A stretch of 41,230 nucleotides of DNA, taken from positions 1-41,230 of the IMG/VR virus record IMGVR_UViG_3300037172_000055, one strand, 5' to 3'. A model generated the notes under the pieces. The model saw nothing but the letters and a program-made list of their open reading frames with translations. It did not search any database and was not told where the DNA came from. Within the stretch, counting starts at the first letter, position 1, and each line of letters starts with the position of its first letter. Below, in pieces: positions 1 to 7,521 of the stretch. A program made the translations under genes and the position numbers. The stretch is from a virus.

Positions 1-516
1 CGTAATCAATTTGACTTTAGTGGTTGTACAGTTGATACCTTCGATATCGATATCGTCGACGCCTCTAATCTTCTTCATCAAGATTTTACAGATGATGATA
101 TAGGTAGATACAAAGCTGACATTGTGGCTGAAAAGTGCTTAAATCTTGTAAATCCTAATAAAAGGTTTATGGAGGTTAAGGATTTTGAGAACTATGATGT
201 TATTTTTAGCGCTGTAGATTCCATGTCCTTCAGGTCTTCACTCTACAAGTATGGATTCGATCACCCTAGTTTGATGTGGATTGATGGAAGATGTAGTTCT
301 AGACAGGTAGGACTATATCACTCTAAATTGAGTAGAACGGTATTGGAAAAGGCAATTAATGATAGTAAAGAACGTACTGGATGTTTGTTGGAATATGACA
401 AGAAAAATAAAACTTCTCATGTAACTCCTCAAATAATCGCTGCTATGATGACTCAAACTTTTCTCAATTATATTAGAGATGAATTACAGCTTGACCCTGT
501 TGTTCTTCTTTTGTAA
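1..516 (+). CDS. E1/ThiF-like adenylyltransferase, C-terminal part (5' end outside window)
   Basis: The open frame runs in from base 1 and ends at TAA 514-516, giving 171 residues with no start in the window. The visible part starts with a strand ending in acidic residues (DIDIVD), then A-S-N-L-L-H-Q-D-F, D-I-G-R-Y-K-A and L-V-N-P-N. This is the order seen in ThiF/MoeB/UBA-type enzymes: nucleotide-binding acid, SNL-x-RQ-like loop, D-x-G-x-x-KA helix, then LNP. It is followed by VIFSAVDS, matching the family's hydrophobic strand ending in an aspartate. The family adenylates the C-terminus of ubiquitin-like or sulfur-carrier proteins. No partner (ubiquitin-like protein, E2, JAB peptidase) is visible downstream. 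It precedes the recombination genes but a hairpin separates them. Which subfamily, and whether a catalytic cysteine is present, cannot be judged from this fragment. Confidence 0.7.
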   Translation, partial: RNQFDFSGCTVDTFDIDIVDASNLLHQDFTDDDIGRYKADIVAEKCLNLVNPNKRFMEVKDFENYDVIFSAVDSMSFRSSLYKYGFDHPSLMWIDGRCSSRQVGLYHSKLSRTVLEKAINDSKERTGCLLEYDKKNKTSHVTPQIIAAMMTQTFLNYIRDELQLDPVVLLL

Positions 517-540
517 TATGAGATACGAAAATTAAAGCGA

Positions 541-567
541 GGGTTGGTATATAATCTATACCAACCC
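541..567 (+). terminator. hairpin after the ThiF-like gene
   Basis: GGGTTGGTATA (541-551) pairs perfectly with TATACCAACCC (557-567) around a 5-base loop. The run that follows (TTCAAAAC) is poor in T. This may be a weak terminator or an RNA-processing or stability hairpin between the ThiF-like gene and the ssDNA-binding gene. Confidence 0.5.
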
Positions 568-623
568 TTCAAAACTAAAATATAAACAATGACAATAAAC
601 TAATAACTAATAACTAATTAAAT

Positions 624-1613
624 ATGGCAATTATTCGTGCAAGTAAAGCATTTGAAGGTAGTGAACTTACCCAAAAATCTGCAACCTATATCAAGTCCAA
701 TACCCGGATAGTGGATTTTAAGAATAAGGAGAATGGTGTTTACCTATTCCTTTTAGGGGCATATAAAGAAGATAGTGCTGGTAATGGTGTGTGGTATAAA
801 CCGATTAAGATTCGTGATAATTACGGGATGAGCATGTATAAAAAGAAATTTGCTATCCAGCCTAACTGTCCAATTGAGTATTTTGCAAATAAGGTGCTGC
901 AATTTGCTCCTGATATGGCTAAGAGTAAGGAGATCGAGGAAGATGGCAGAAAGAAATGGATTTATCCAGTTTGGGGTAGGACTGCTTGGAGAGTGCTGTA
1001 TAATGCTGCTATCTTCAATGATTATGGCGCTGGTGTTCATGTTTTGGATTTGCCTCAATCTGGTGGTGCTAGTGTGATTGATGAACATGTGAGAGGGAAG
1101 CAGGCAGATGGTTTACCAAATCTAGATATTACTGACTATGAGCATGCTGTTCCAATCAATATCAAGCTAGACTTGAAAGTGAAGGGTCAACCGTGGAAAA
1201 TAGCTATTCAGACGCAAAAGACTTATCCTTTGCCTCGTGAATTGGCAGATACTGATTATTTGTATAATCTGGATGAAGTTATTGCATATCCTGATAAACA
1301 AGCGCTTATTGATGAGCTTAAGAGTCTTGTACCTGTGGATATATTTAGAAAGGGCTTGGAAGGTTATTCAGATGGTCTCACTCCTGAATTTACATCTACT
1401 CCTGAAACTCCAGAAGTAGATGTTAGGTCAGAAGTACCTCCAGTATATGAGAATCCGGTAGCTTCCATACCAAGGTCTAACACAGCTAAAACTGTGGCAC
1501 CAACTGTAAGTATTCCAAGAGCTAATACTGAGCCTAAAGCTTCAGAACCAGTAGCTAGTAATAGTGATGTTTTGAAACGGGCGCAGGAATTCTTGAAGAA
1601 TAAAGTTAAATAA
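624..1613 (+). CDS. putative ssDNA-binding protein (gp32-like)
   Basis: 329 residues. The core of about 230 residues has alternating beta-type segments with many aromatic and basic residues (WYKPIKIRDNYG, GRTAWRVLYNAAIF, NIKLDLKVKGQPWKIAIQ). A low-complexity Pro/Ser/Thr/Val linker follows (about 250-305), then a short basic end (FLKNKVK). Size, folded core plus disordered tail, and position directly before a UvsX-like recombinase all fit a phage single-strand-binding protein that coats ssDNA during replication and recombination. I see no classical gp32 zinc site and the tail is not acidic, so the call rests on layout as well as sequence. The start is ATG 624 in an A/T-rich leader with TAATAACTAATAACTAA direct repeats. 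A strong terminator closes the gene at 1622. Confidence 0.5.
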   Translation: MAIIRASKAFEGSELTQKSATYIKSNTRIVDFKNKENGVYLFLLGAYKEDSAGNGVWYKPIKIRDNYGMSMYKKKFAIQPNCPIEYFANKVLQFAPDMAKSKEIEEDGRKKWIYPVWGRTAWRVLYNAAIFNDYGAGVHVLDLPQSGGASVIDEHVRGKQADGLPNLDITDYEHAVPINIKLDLKVKGQPWKIAIQTQKTYPLPRELADTDYLYNLDEVIAYPDKQALIDELKSLVPVDIFRKGLEGYSDGLTPEFTSTPETPEVDVRSEVPPVYENPVASIPRSNTAKTVAPTVSIPRANTEPKASEPVASNSDVLKRAQEFLKNKVK

Positions 1614-1621
1614 GTAACTCT

Positions 1622-1656
1622 GGGAGCACTAATTAATACTAGTGCTCCCTTTTATT
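1622..1656 (+). terminator. Rho-independent terminator
   Basis: GGGAGCACTA (1622-1631) and TAGTGCTCCC (1640-1649) form a 10-bp stem with an 8-base loop, followed by TTTTATT. It lies immediately before the recombinase ATG at 1657, and the T-tract doubles as that gene's leader. This argues against using the upstream in-frame GTG at 1642, which sits inside the stem. Confidence 0.75.
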
Positions 1657-2853
1657 ATGCCTACAAATAACGACGAAATATTCCAGAAATTGCTGGAAGC
1701 TACAGAACATCAGTTTAAGAAGAAGTTTAAAGACACCAATGCCAAGTTTATTCTAGCTAGTGAAGAAAAGCCAGCTATTGGATTAATAGTAGATAATCCG
1801 GCTCTAGAATATATATTAGATAGAAGGTTTTTAGCTTACGGCAGATTTTATCTAGTATATGGTAAAAAGAGTTCTTCCAAGACTTCCTTATTCTATGAAA
1901 TTGCCAAGATATTTCAAAAGAATAATGGCAAAGTAATCTGGCTTGAGACTGAAAATGCCATTGACTTGGATTACGCTAAGAGCCAGGGTGTGGATTTGGA
2001 TAGTGTAATGTTAATTCATCCTCAGACATTGGAAGAAGCATTAAGTATAGCTGAATCATTTATTAGGAATTTAAGTAAGCTAGATCCGGATGGACAGATG
2101 CCTATTTTGATTTGTTTAGATAGTATTGCTGGTAGTACAACTGAATATGAGCAAGACACCTCTAATAATGTAACTGATACAATGCCAGGAGCACATGCTA
2201 GACTGCTAAGTAGGTTTTATCGAGAGATGGAACATCCTTTAGCAAATGAGCGTTGTGTGTTTCTGGCATTGAACCAGTTAAAGAAAGCGGTAGGTGGATT
2301 TACTCCGTTTGGTGGTGAAGCTGAGAGTATGATGGGTGGGGAAGCACCTAGATTTAGCAGTACATATCAAATTAAAATGGAAAAGATTAAGGATTTGACT
2401 GCTGAAGGAAAAGATGATGGTCCTGAGCGGAAATTTGGCTCCATTCATCAAATAACCTGTACTAGAAATAAGTTAGGGAGGGAAGGCAATACCCAAAGAA
2501 TTAGATTCGATCTATATATTGAGGGTGGTATTGATTGGTATTCCCCATTAGTATCTGAAACATTAGCTAAAAGTTATAAAGACTTGGTTACTGCTAAAGG
2601 TCCTAGGTACTCATGGAACATACCTGGAATGACTTATATTGATAAAGATGGTACGGAAAAACCTCTCAGTACTGAAGAAAGTTACTATGATAGGGATTTA
2701 GGGTATATGATAGCCCATAGTACACAAGCTAAGGAGGCTATTAGAACTGCTTTTGGAATCAGACCTCTTCCACCTCAAGCAGTAGTGGAAGAAGTTGAAG
2801 CTGAAAGACTTACTAAACGTAAGAAGAAGAAAGATGAAGAGAAATCATTATGA
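1657..2853 (+). CDS. UvsX/RecA-like recombinase
   Basis: 398 residues from ATG 1657, close to T4 UvsX in length. Recombinases of this family form ATP-dependent filaments on ssDNA and promote strand exchange. Visible motifs: a Walker A-like loop G-K-K-S-S-S-K-T at residues 69-76; a RecA-type glutamate strand VIWLETENAID; Walker B-like ILICLDSIAG; and a basic/Gly-rich segment with ALNQLKK and GGFTPFGGEAES, matching the L2/Q194-type region. The second glycine of Walker A is Ser74. A non-glycine at this place also occurs in T4 UvsX, as I recall, so this does not imply inactivity. The C-terminus is strongly charged (ERLTKRKKKKDEEKS). It overlaps the next gene by 4 bp (ATGA) and sits between the ssDNA-binding candidate and the Lys-rich gene. 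Confidence 0.85.
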   Translation: MPTNNDEIFQKLLEATEHQFKKKFKDTNAKFILASEEKPAIGLIVDNPALEYILDRRFLAYGRFYLVYGKKSSSKTSLFYEIAKIFQKNNGKVIWLETENAIDLDYAKSQGVDLDSVMLIHPQTLEEALSIAESFIRNLSKLDPDGQMPILICLDSIAGSTTEYEQDTSNNVTDTMPGAHARLLSRFYREMEHPLANERCVFLALNQLKKAVGGFTPFGGEAESMMGGEAPRFSSTYQIKMEKIKDLTAEGKDDGPERKFGSIHQITCTRNKLGREGNTQRIRFDLYIEGGIDWYSPLVSETLAKSYKDLVTAKGPRYSWNIPGMTYIDKDGTEKPLSTEESYYDRDLGYMIAHSTQAKEAIRTAFGIRPLPPQAVVEEVEAERLTKRKKKKDEEKSL

Positions 2854-3266
2854 AGAAATTAATCAAGAAATCTAAAGTAGTTAAACGAATTGTCAAACCA
2901 GTCAAGGCTAAGGTAAAGACTAAGGTAAAGACTAAGATAAAATCCAAGACTAAAGCTAAGCTGGTAAGAAAGAAGATCAAAGTAGAGGAACCTATTGAGC
3001 CAGTCAAGTCTCATATTGCAGTGCTTACAAATGTTGAAGTTAAAGTACCTAAGACAGCTGAACAGACTGCAAACTCAAGTACAACTACATTTGAGAAAGT
3101 AGTCAGAATTAGTAGCATGCCATTTGAACAACAGATGTCAGTAGTCTTTAATCCGTTACAAACCATGACTAAAACTGAATCTCCTCCAAACATAAGTGAG
3201 GCCACAAAAATAATTGAACATCAAAACGAAAATGAAACAACAACTCCTGATAATAACACCCCATAG
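2850..3266 (+). CDS. Lys-rich basic protein
   Basis: 138 residues. The first about 50 residues are extremely basic and repetitive (KAKVKTKVKTKIKSKTKAK), like histone H1-type or nucleoid-binding tails. The remainder is Thr/Ser/Pro-rich and probably disordered, ending in T/N/P-rich residues. No recognisable domain is present. It is translationally coupled (ATGA) to the recombinase, and its 3' end overlaps the next gene. A DNA- or RNA-binding accessory to recombination is plausible from charge and context only. Confidence 0.6.
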   Translation: MKKLIKKSKVVKRIVKPVKAKVKTKVKTKIKSKTKAKLVRKKIKVEEPIEPVKSHIAVLTNVEVKVPKTAEQTANSSTTTFEKVVRISSMPFEQQMSVVFNPLQTMTKTESPPNISEATKIIEHQNENETTTPDNNTP

Positions 3267-4077
3267 TTTTGTAGACCTTATCACAAATAGTAGTACCGAG
3301 CTATTCGTGTGTAGTACTAAGAAATCAGTTGAAATGGTTGAGGAGCTTTTAAAGAAGCTCCTCCTAAACCATAATGAGATGCTGGATACTCCTAATCAGT
3401 ATGTTTTTTCCGAAATATTTAAGCCAGTGGAAATAGCCAAATATACATATGATAAGGAGTTATTCTCTAAAGATATAGTAGCTAATTATCATAATTATCA
3501 TTGGGAAGACGATAATTATAAATATGTTTCACAAAGGCTAAGGCCAGATTCTTATATCCAAGCTGAAATTGAAGAAAATAAGCTGAGAAAAGAACATCCT
3601 GCCATTGTAAATCGTCGTAAGTATGAGGAGGATGAGACAAAGGAAGAACAGAAAAAACGGGAAGAAGAAAATCGAGATTATTGGAAACAAGAGAATAGAA
3701 TTTGGACTCAAGTAGGTGTAGAAACATTGGGAGCTGAAGTTGATTTGTTTATTGAATTCCTTAAATTAAACAAGGCTGAGCAGTATATTGATTTAGTGAA
3801 TACTTGGGCAGATAAAGCTAAAGAAGATCACTTAAAAGAGCAACGAGGTAAGTTTGTTGGGCTTCATAGATTAGTAAGTGCAGCTGAAGATAACGAGGAT
3901 AAAATACCCAAAGAATTGGCTGAGTTATTTGACTTCTTTACTTTGGTTAACGGATATGAATTTTCTATCCATAAAGGTCAAATTCTAATCTATTCAGCTA
4001 ATGATAACACCATTCCTTATTCATTGTTTGAACAAATAGCTGAATATTTTTCAGCTAGACGATATCACATAGGTTAA
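3232..4077 (+). CDS. HSFVDLITNSSTE-motif protein A, function unknown
   Basis: 281 residues from ATG 3232; an upstream in-frame TTG at 3214 is less likely. Residues about 10-23 read P-H-S-F-V-D-L-I-T-N-S-S-T-E followed by LFVCST. Thirteen of these residues are repeated exactly at the N-terminus of the next gene. The middle is highly charged and helical (about residues 110-165, rich in E/K/R, with KEEQKKREEENRDYW). The C-terminal part looks like an alpha/beta domain. It overlaps the Lys-rich gene by 35 bp and is followed after 4 bp by its paralogue. I do not recognise a function. Confidence 0.75.
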   Translation: MKQQLLIITPHSFVDLITNSSTELFVCSTKKSVEMVEELLKKLLLNHNEMLDTPNQYVFSEIFKPVEIAKYTYDKELFSKDIVANYHNYHWEDDNYKYVSQRLRPDSYIQAEIEENKLRKEHPAIVNRRKYEEDETKEEQKKREEENRDYWKQENRIWTQVGVETLGAEVDLFIEFLKLNKAEQYIDLVNTWADKAKEDHLKEQRGKFVGLHRLVSAAEDNEDKIPKELAELFDFFTLVNGYEFSIHKGQILIYSANDNTIPYSLFEQIAEYFSARRYHIG

Positions 4078-4081
4078 ATAC

Positions 4082-4483
4082 ATGATAAATACATTAAAGA
4101 TTACAGTACATAGTTTCGTTGATCTAATTACGAATAGTAGCACAGAAATCTACATTCAAGCTACACAGAAGACAATAGAATCAATTACCAAACTAGTTGA
4201 TAATATTTTAACTGTGGCTGGTAGTACGTTTAAGTGTGAGGATTTGTTTGATATTACCATAGATAAAGAAAGTTTCTATAAGAATTATTATCATGGTGAG
4301 GAGGAAGGTGAACCTAAAAAGACAGTAGAAGAATTTTTTGACATGGAACTTGAAGCAGATGCATATAGAAATATACATATAACTGTAAAAGCCAAGATTA
4401 ACACTTTGGCAGCTAAACAAGCAGCTGAAATATTAAGTAGCTTAACTAGTCTATTTTGTATGGAAGCTCGCTACGATGGATGA
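4082..4483 (+). CDS. HSFVDLITNSSTE-motif protein B, function unknown
   Basis: 133 residues. Residues 10-22 repeat the HSFVDLITNSSTE block of the preceding protein, then IYIQATQKTIESITKLVDNIL matches the spacing of FVCSTKKSVEMVEELLKKLL in it. The pair therefore shares an N-terminal module of about 45 residues while the rest diverges. It has no charged central helix and is about half the length of protein A. It starts 4 bp after protein A and ends 6 bp before the radical-SAM gene, so the four genes are probably co-transcribed. Confidence 0.75.
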   Translation: MINTLKITVHSFVDLITNSSTEIYIQATQKTIESITKLVDNILTVAGSTFKCEDLFDITIDKESFYKNYYHGEEEGEPKKTVEEFFDMELEADAYRNIHITVKAKINTLAAKQAAEILSSLTSLFCMEARYDG

Positions 4484-4489
4484 TTAAAC

Positions 4490-5350
4490 ATGTTAAAAAT
4501 AAAAAGAAGAATTGAAAAAGAAGCGAATTATAGTGCGGTATTCTTTGATGGTAAAACATTAAGAATACCGCTTAATCCTTCTAAACCAATCACAGAATTA
4601 CGATATCCAGAATTCTATGACCTTAGTTTTGGTGATAAGTGTGTAACTGGAAAATGTCCATGGTGTTATGCTAAAGGAAATCCTAAAGGTAAGCACTATT
4701 CTAATATAGTAGGCAAGATTGAGAAGTATTTTGGTTCAATGACAGAGAACCAACGTTGTTTCCAGGTAGCTGTTGGTGGGCAGCAAGAACCATTAGAGCA
4801 TCCTGAATTCTGGGATGCAATGAAGTTGCTAAAAAGTTTGGATATTGTTCCTAACTATACTACTAACGGAGTTCTATTTGATGAAAATGTAGTTAACAAG
4901 ACTAGAGAACATTGTGGTGGAGTAGCAATAACTCTACACCCTCATTTAGAAGATGATTGGAGGAAAGCGTTGGATTTGGCTATTAAGTGTAAACTTAAGG
5001 TTAATATTCATTTTATAGTATCAGATGAAGATTCAGTAGATAGGTTAATTACACTCTATAATGAATATAACGGCAAAATTGATTACTTCGTTCTATTACC
5101 TTACATGAATGTTGGTTTTGCTGCTAAGAACCCTAAAACCATAGCTTATGATAAACTTGCTGCTTGGTTAGATAGTGTCCAGAATTACGCTAATATTGCT
5201 TTTGGTGCTAACTTCTATAAGTTCCTTAATACTAATAAGAGGTGGGATGTCTCATTATACCCTCCAGAAATCTTGAGTAAATATCTAGTATTAGATGACA
5301 ATATGAATTTGTATAATAACAGTTTTGAAATGAAGCTAGTTAGATATTGA
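4490..5350 (+). CDS. radical-SAM-like protein
   Basis: 286 residues. A cysteine cluster C51-x4-C56-P-W-C59-Y is followed by G-G-Q-Q-E-P-L-E-H-P (the GGEP-like SAM-binding strand) and by P-N-Y-T-T-N-G (the TNG strand), in the usual radical-SAM order. Later strands (VNIHFIVS, DYFVLLPYMNVG) fit the remaining TIM-barrel half. Family members bind a [4Fe-4S] cluster and cleave S-adenosylmethionine to start radical chemistry. The loop is CX4CX2C instead of the canonical CX3CX2C, a spacing known in some subfamilies. There is no SPASM-type Cys cluster at the C-terminus. The substrate cannot be inferred; the genes either side are of unknown function and a Holliday-junction resolvase. Confidence 0.78.
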   Translation: MLKIKRRIEKEANYSAVFFDGKTLRIPLNPSKPITELRYPEFYDLSFGDKCVTGKCPWCYAKGNPKGKHYSNIVGKIEKYFGSMTENQRCFQVAVGGQQEPLEHPEFWDAMKLLKSLDIVPNYTTNGVLFDENVVNKTREHCGGVAITLHPHLEDDWRKALDLAIKCKLKVNIHFIVSDEDSVDRLITLYNEYNGKIDYFVLLPYMNVGFAAKNPKTIAYDKLAAWLDSVQNYANIAFGANFYKFLNTNKRWDVSLYPPEILSKYLVLDDNMNLYNNSFEMKLVRY

Positions 5351-5382
5351 CATTAGTGTGTAGTCTGGCATATTAATCAATT

Positions 5383-5910
5383 ATGTCAGACTACATTCTC
5401 AGCTTAGATAATGGTACAGGCAGCACAGGTATCGCTATGTTTGGACCTAATGATTTGGTTAGATACGAAAAGTTCCCTACTAAAAGTACTATAAACTACC
5501 AGAAAGAGGAACAACATATAACTAGAGTGGATGTTCCAGCTCTTAGAATACTATTAGTTAATTGGAACATACCTAAAGATACTATTGTACTGTTAGAAAG
5601 ACCACTTATTAATCCTACTAGATTTAAAGCCAGTATATCTGCTGCTAGATGTTTTGAAGCCACTATTATAGTATTAGAAGAATTAGGCCTGGATTATAAA
5701 GTGGTTGATTCGAAAGCTTGGCAGAGAGTATTACTACCTAATATAGAAGGTAGTAATGAACTTAAGAAAGCTTCATTAGAATTAGGAAAGAAATTATTTC
5801 CTAACTTAAAACTAAAGAAAGATGCAGATAGTTTGCTGATTGGATACTGGGCCAAAAATAAAGACAAACTAGAAACAATTAAACCTATTAAAAAGAAAAT
5901 AAAATTATGA
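5383..5910 (+). CDS. RuvC-like Holliday junction resolvase
   Basis: 175 residues, normal length for RuvC. It has the RNase H-fold acid set in order: D9 in ILSLDNGTGSTGIA, E72 in VLLERPLINP, and D147/D149 near the end in KKDADSLLIGYWA. These coordinate the two metal ions that cut four-way junctions symmetrically. It belongs functionally with the ssDNA-binding candidate and UvsX-like genes upstream and would resolve recombination or replication branches before packaging. The C-terminus is Lys-rich (PIKKKIKL). It starts 32 bp after the radical-SAM gene. Confidence 0.85.
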   Translation: MSDYILSLDNGTGSTGIAMFGPNDLVRYEKFPTKSTINYQKEEQHITRVDVPALRILLVNWNIPKDTIVLLERPLINPTRFKASISAARCFEATIIVLEELGLDYKVVDSKAWQRVLLPNIEGSNELKKASLELGKKLFPNLKLKKDADSLLIGYWAKNKDKLETIKPIKKKIKL

Positions 5911-5920
5911 AAACTTAACC

Positions 5921-6574
5921 ATGACTAAACCTGAAATTGAACGCTATATCTCTGAAATACCTAGACAAACTGTAACTGAATATATCAACTATTGGAATAC
6001 TATAAAACCTGTAAATAAAGATGAATACTATAATAGATTTGTATTTAGTCATCTTTCTGTGCATTGTAGTTGGCGAGCTAATATAAAAGCTTATAAGATG
6101 GTGATAGGTAGAGTAATACCTGATAAACAAACCTTAAAAGATGTAATATCTTATAGTGGGGTAGGACTTATTAACCTTAGAACCAAAGGTATGTGGGAGT
6201 TTAAGGAATCATTCTATAATAACCCTGCTCAATATTATAAGTCTGAAGCTGAGACTTGGGATTGTTTTCGAGATAGAATAATGAATCTCATACATGGATT
6301 AGGATATGCTAAAACAGCCTTCGCCCTGGAGTTATGTTATCCTAATGAAGCTGAAGTTACTTGTTTAGATGTGCATATGCTTAGATTATATGGCTATGAT
6401 AAGTCACAAACACCTAATAAAGCTTTATATAAGGAATTTGAAGAGCATTGGGTTAATACTTGTAAGACTAATAATATTCCCCCATTCATAGCTAGATCAA
6501 TATGGTGGGATAAAAATCAGGTTAATACTAATGAAAGTTTGGGTAAGTATTGGACTTATGTATTCGAAAAATAA
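5921..6574 (+). CDS. putative helix-hairpin-helix base-excision (glycosylase-like) protein
   Basis: 217 residues, mostly helical. Around residues 125-155 it reads H-G-L-G-Y-A-K-T-A-F-A-L-E-L-C-Y-P, then V-T-C-L-D-V-H-M-L-R-L-Y-G. This resembles the HhH-GPD pattern: a G-x-G-x-x-K hairpin, then a strand or helix carrying the catalytic Asp (here D in CLDVHM). DNA glycosylases of this superfamily remove damaged or modified bases. No Fe-S cysteine cluster is seen at the C-terminus. It sits 10 bp after the resolvase, consistent with a repair operon. A non-enzymatic HhH protein is an alternative. Confidence 0.5.
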   Translation: MTKPEIERYISEIPRQTVTEYINYWNTIKPVNKDEYYNRFVFSHLSVHCSWRANIKAYKMVIGRVIPDKQTLKDVISYSGVGLINLRTKGMWEFKESFYNNPAQYYKSEAETWDCFRDRIMNLIHGLGYAKTAFALELCYPNEAEVTCLDVHMLRLYGYDKSQTPNKALYKEFEEHWVNTCKTNNIPPFIARSIWWDKNQVNTNESLGKYWTYVFEK

Positions 6575-6584
6575 TGAATATTTT

Positions 6585-6620
6585 CTAGTCAGTTAATTAA
6601 AACTAAAGTTAATTGACTAG
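6585..6620 (+). repeat. inverted repeat between genes
   Basis: CTAGTCAGTTAA (6585-6596) can pair with TTAATTGACTAG (6609-6620) with one G-U pair, around a 12-base A-rich loop. No T-run follows, so it is more likely an RNA stability or operator element than a terminator. It ends 8 bp before the start of the next gene. Confidence 0.45.
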
Positions 6621-6627
6621 AGAGTAT

Positions 6628-6810
6628 ATGGATAAACTAACCCAATTCAAAAATCTAACTTGTATTAGAGAGTTACCTATGAGATGTTATAGTAAGAAAT
6701 TTAGAATATTACACGAACACCTGCCTAATATAGATAATGAAGTCTATTATCATTTAGAATGTCTGGAATGTAATATGCAATTTGCTGTAAAGGAACTATA
6801 TGATAAGTGA
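6628..6810 (+). CDS. small Cys-containing protein, unknown
   Basis: 60 residues from ATG 6628; the longer frame would use a TTG inside the preceding inverted repeat. Cysteines occur at C-I-R, R-C-Y and a C-terminal LECLECNMQF, where C-x2-C suggests half of a zinc site. It overlaps the next gene by 11 bp. No function recognised. Confidence 0.6.
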   Translation: MDKLTQFKNLTCIRELPMRCYSKKFRILHEHLPNIDNEVYYHLECLECNMQFAVKELYDK

Positions 6811-7099
6811 CCCTAAAAAACAAATAGTGGATATTAATAAAACTTTTGCCAAAGAACTGACTGTCAAATACGATAAAGGTCAAAGAGAACATGGTGGTAA
6901 TTTCTATGCCAAACCTACAGTAAGTAATATTAGGGAAGAGGTGGTTGATCTAGTAGCTTATACTCATGTTCTGGAAAAGCATAAAGATAAAGTGGTTCAA
7001 GATTTATGTGAGTTATGGGATAAATTGAAAGAAGCCAAATGTAAAAAAGAATTGTTAGATAGGCTAAGTGTTATTATAACTAACACTAAATATATTTGA
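6800..7099 (+). CDS. small MazG-like / nucleotide pyrophosphohydrolase-like protein
   Basis: 99 residues. The segment KYDKGQREHGGNF followed by N-I-R-E-E-V-V-D-L-V-A-Y-T resembles small phage MazG-like proteins, in which an E-E-x-x-D helix binds Mg2+ and the GQ-x-EHGG strand precedes it. Such enzymes hydrolyse (d)NTPs to monophosphates. The second metal-binding helix typical of full MazG is not obvious, so activity is uncertain. It is the last gene before the long non-coding and tRNA region. Confidence 0.5.
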   Translation: MISDPKKQIVDINKTFAKELTVKYDKGQREHGGNFYAKPTVSNIREEVVDLVAYTHVLEKHKDKVVQDLCELWDKLKEAKCKKELLDRLSVIITNTKYI

Positions 7100-7157
7100 C
7101 ATATCATATTCTATTAATTATATTGAACTTAATGCAAAGTTTAGTTACATCAATTAA

Positions 7158-7220
7158 AACTACCTACTCCCCTAATAAGGAAGGTAGTTGACAGGGTGTA
7201 TTGATATTTTACACCCTAGG
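7158..7220 (+). promoter_or_regulatory. attenuator-like leader hairpins
   Basis: Hairpin A is AACTACCT (7158-7165) with AGGTAGTT (7182-7189). Hairpin B is AGGGTGTA (7193-7200) with TACACCCT (7210-7217), an 8-bp perfect stem. Hairpin B uses bases 7213-7217, which also form the left arm of the terminator at 7213-7236. B and the terminator are therefore mutually exclusive, as in transcription attenuators and riboswitch expression platforms. It lies between the core block and the tRNA/small-gene region. Confidence 0.5.
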
Positions 7221-7243
7221 TTTAAGTACCTAGGGTTTTTTTG
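7213..7243 (+). terminator. Rho-independent terminator
   Basis: ACCCTAGGT (7213-7221) pairs with ACCTAGGGT (7228-7236) around a 6-base loop and is followed by seven T residues. It would end transcription of the core operon or act as the terminator arm of the attenuator-like leader. Confidence 0.8.
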
Positions 7244-7445
7244 TGACAATTTGTTTGAGGCGTTACTCTTGTATTGCAGATATTGGCAAGACCAATACTC
7301 TAGTCAATATAGGTGGGATTCGTTCCTGCTAGCTGTTGTGCCTTTAAATTAACAGCTCGGTTATTATAATGTATGGTGATGAACCTAGAGTATAATAGCG
7401 TGCGGTGAATATTGATTTATTCTATAACTAATTTCTGATCTTTAA
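7244..7445 (+). other. non-coding stretch with inverted repeats
   Basis: No credible gene in about 200 bp. Short hairpins are visible: TATTGG/CCAATA near 7282-7298, AGCTGTT/AACAGCT near 7331-7356, and a T-arm-like segment around 7312-7330. These may be remnants of degenerate tRNA genes or an unrecognised small RNA. No complete cloverleaf could be drawn. Confidence 0.35.
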
Positions 7446-7518
7446 GCAGGGGTGATGTAATGGTAGCATGGACGCTTTCTTGTGTCTTGTATTGGTGTAA
7501 ACCCAATCCCCTGCTCCA
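7446..7518 (+). tRNA. tRNA, anticodon uncertain (TTC or TCT)
   Basis: Acceptor GCAGGGG/CCCCTGC with T73 and encoded CCA; D arm ATGT/GCAT with AATGGTA loop; T arm ATTGG/CCAAT. The anticodon stem GACGC/GTGTC closes only a 6-base loop, TTTCTT. The anticodon is TTC (Glu) or TCT (Arg) depending on where the base is missing. It may be a degenerate or unusual tRNA. Confidence 0.65.
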
Positions 7519-7521
7519 ACT

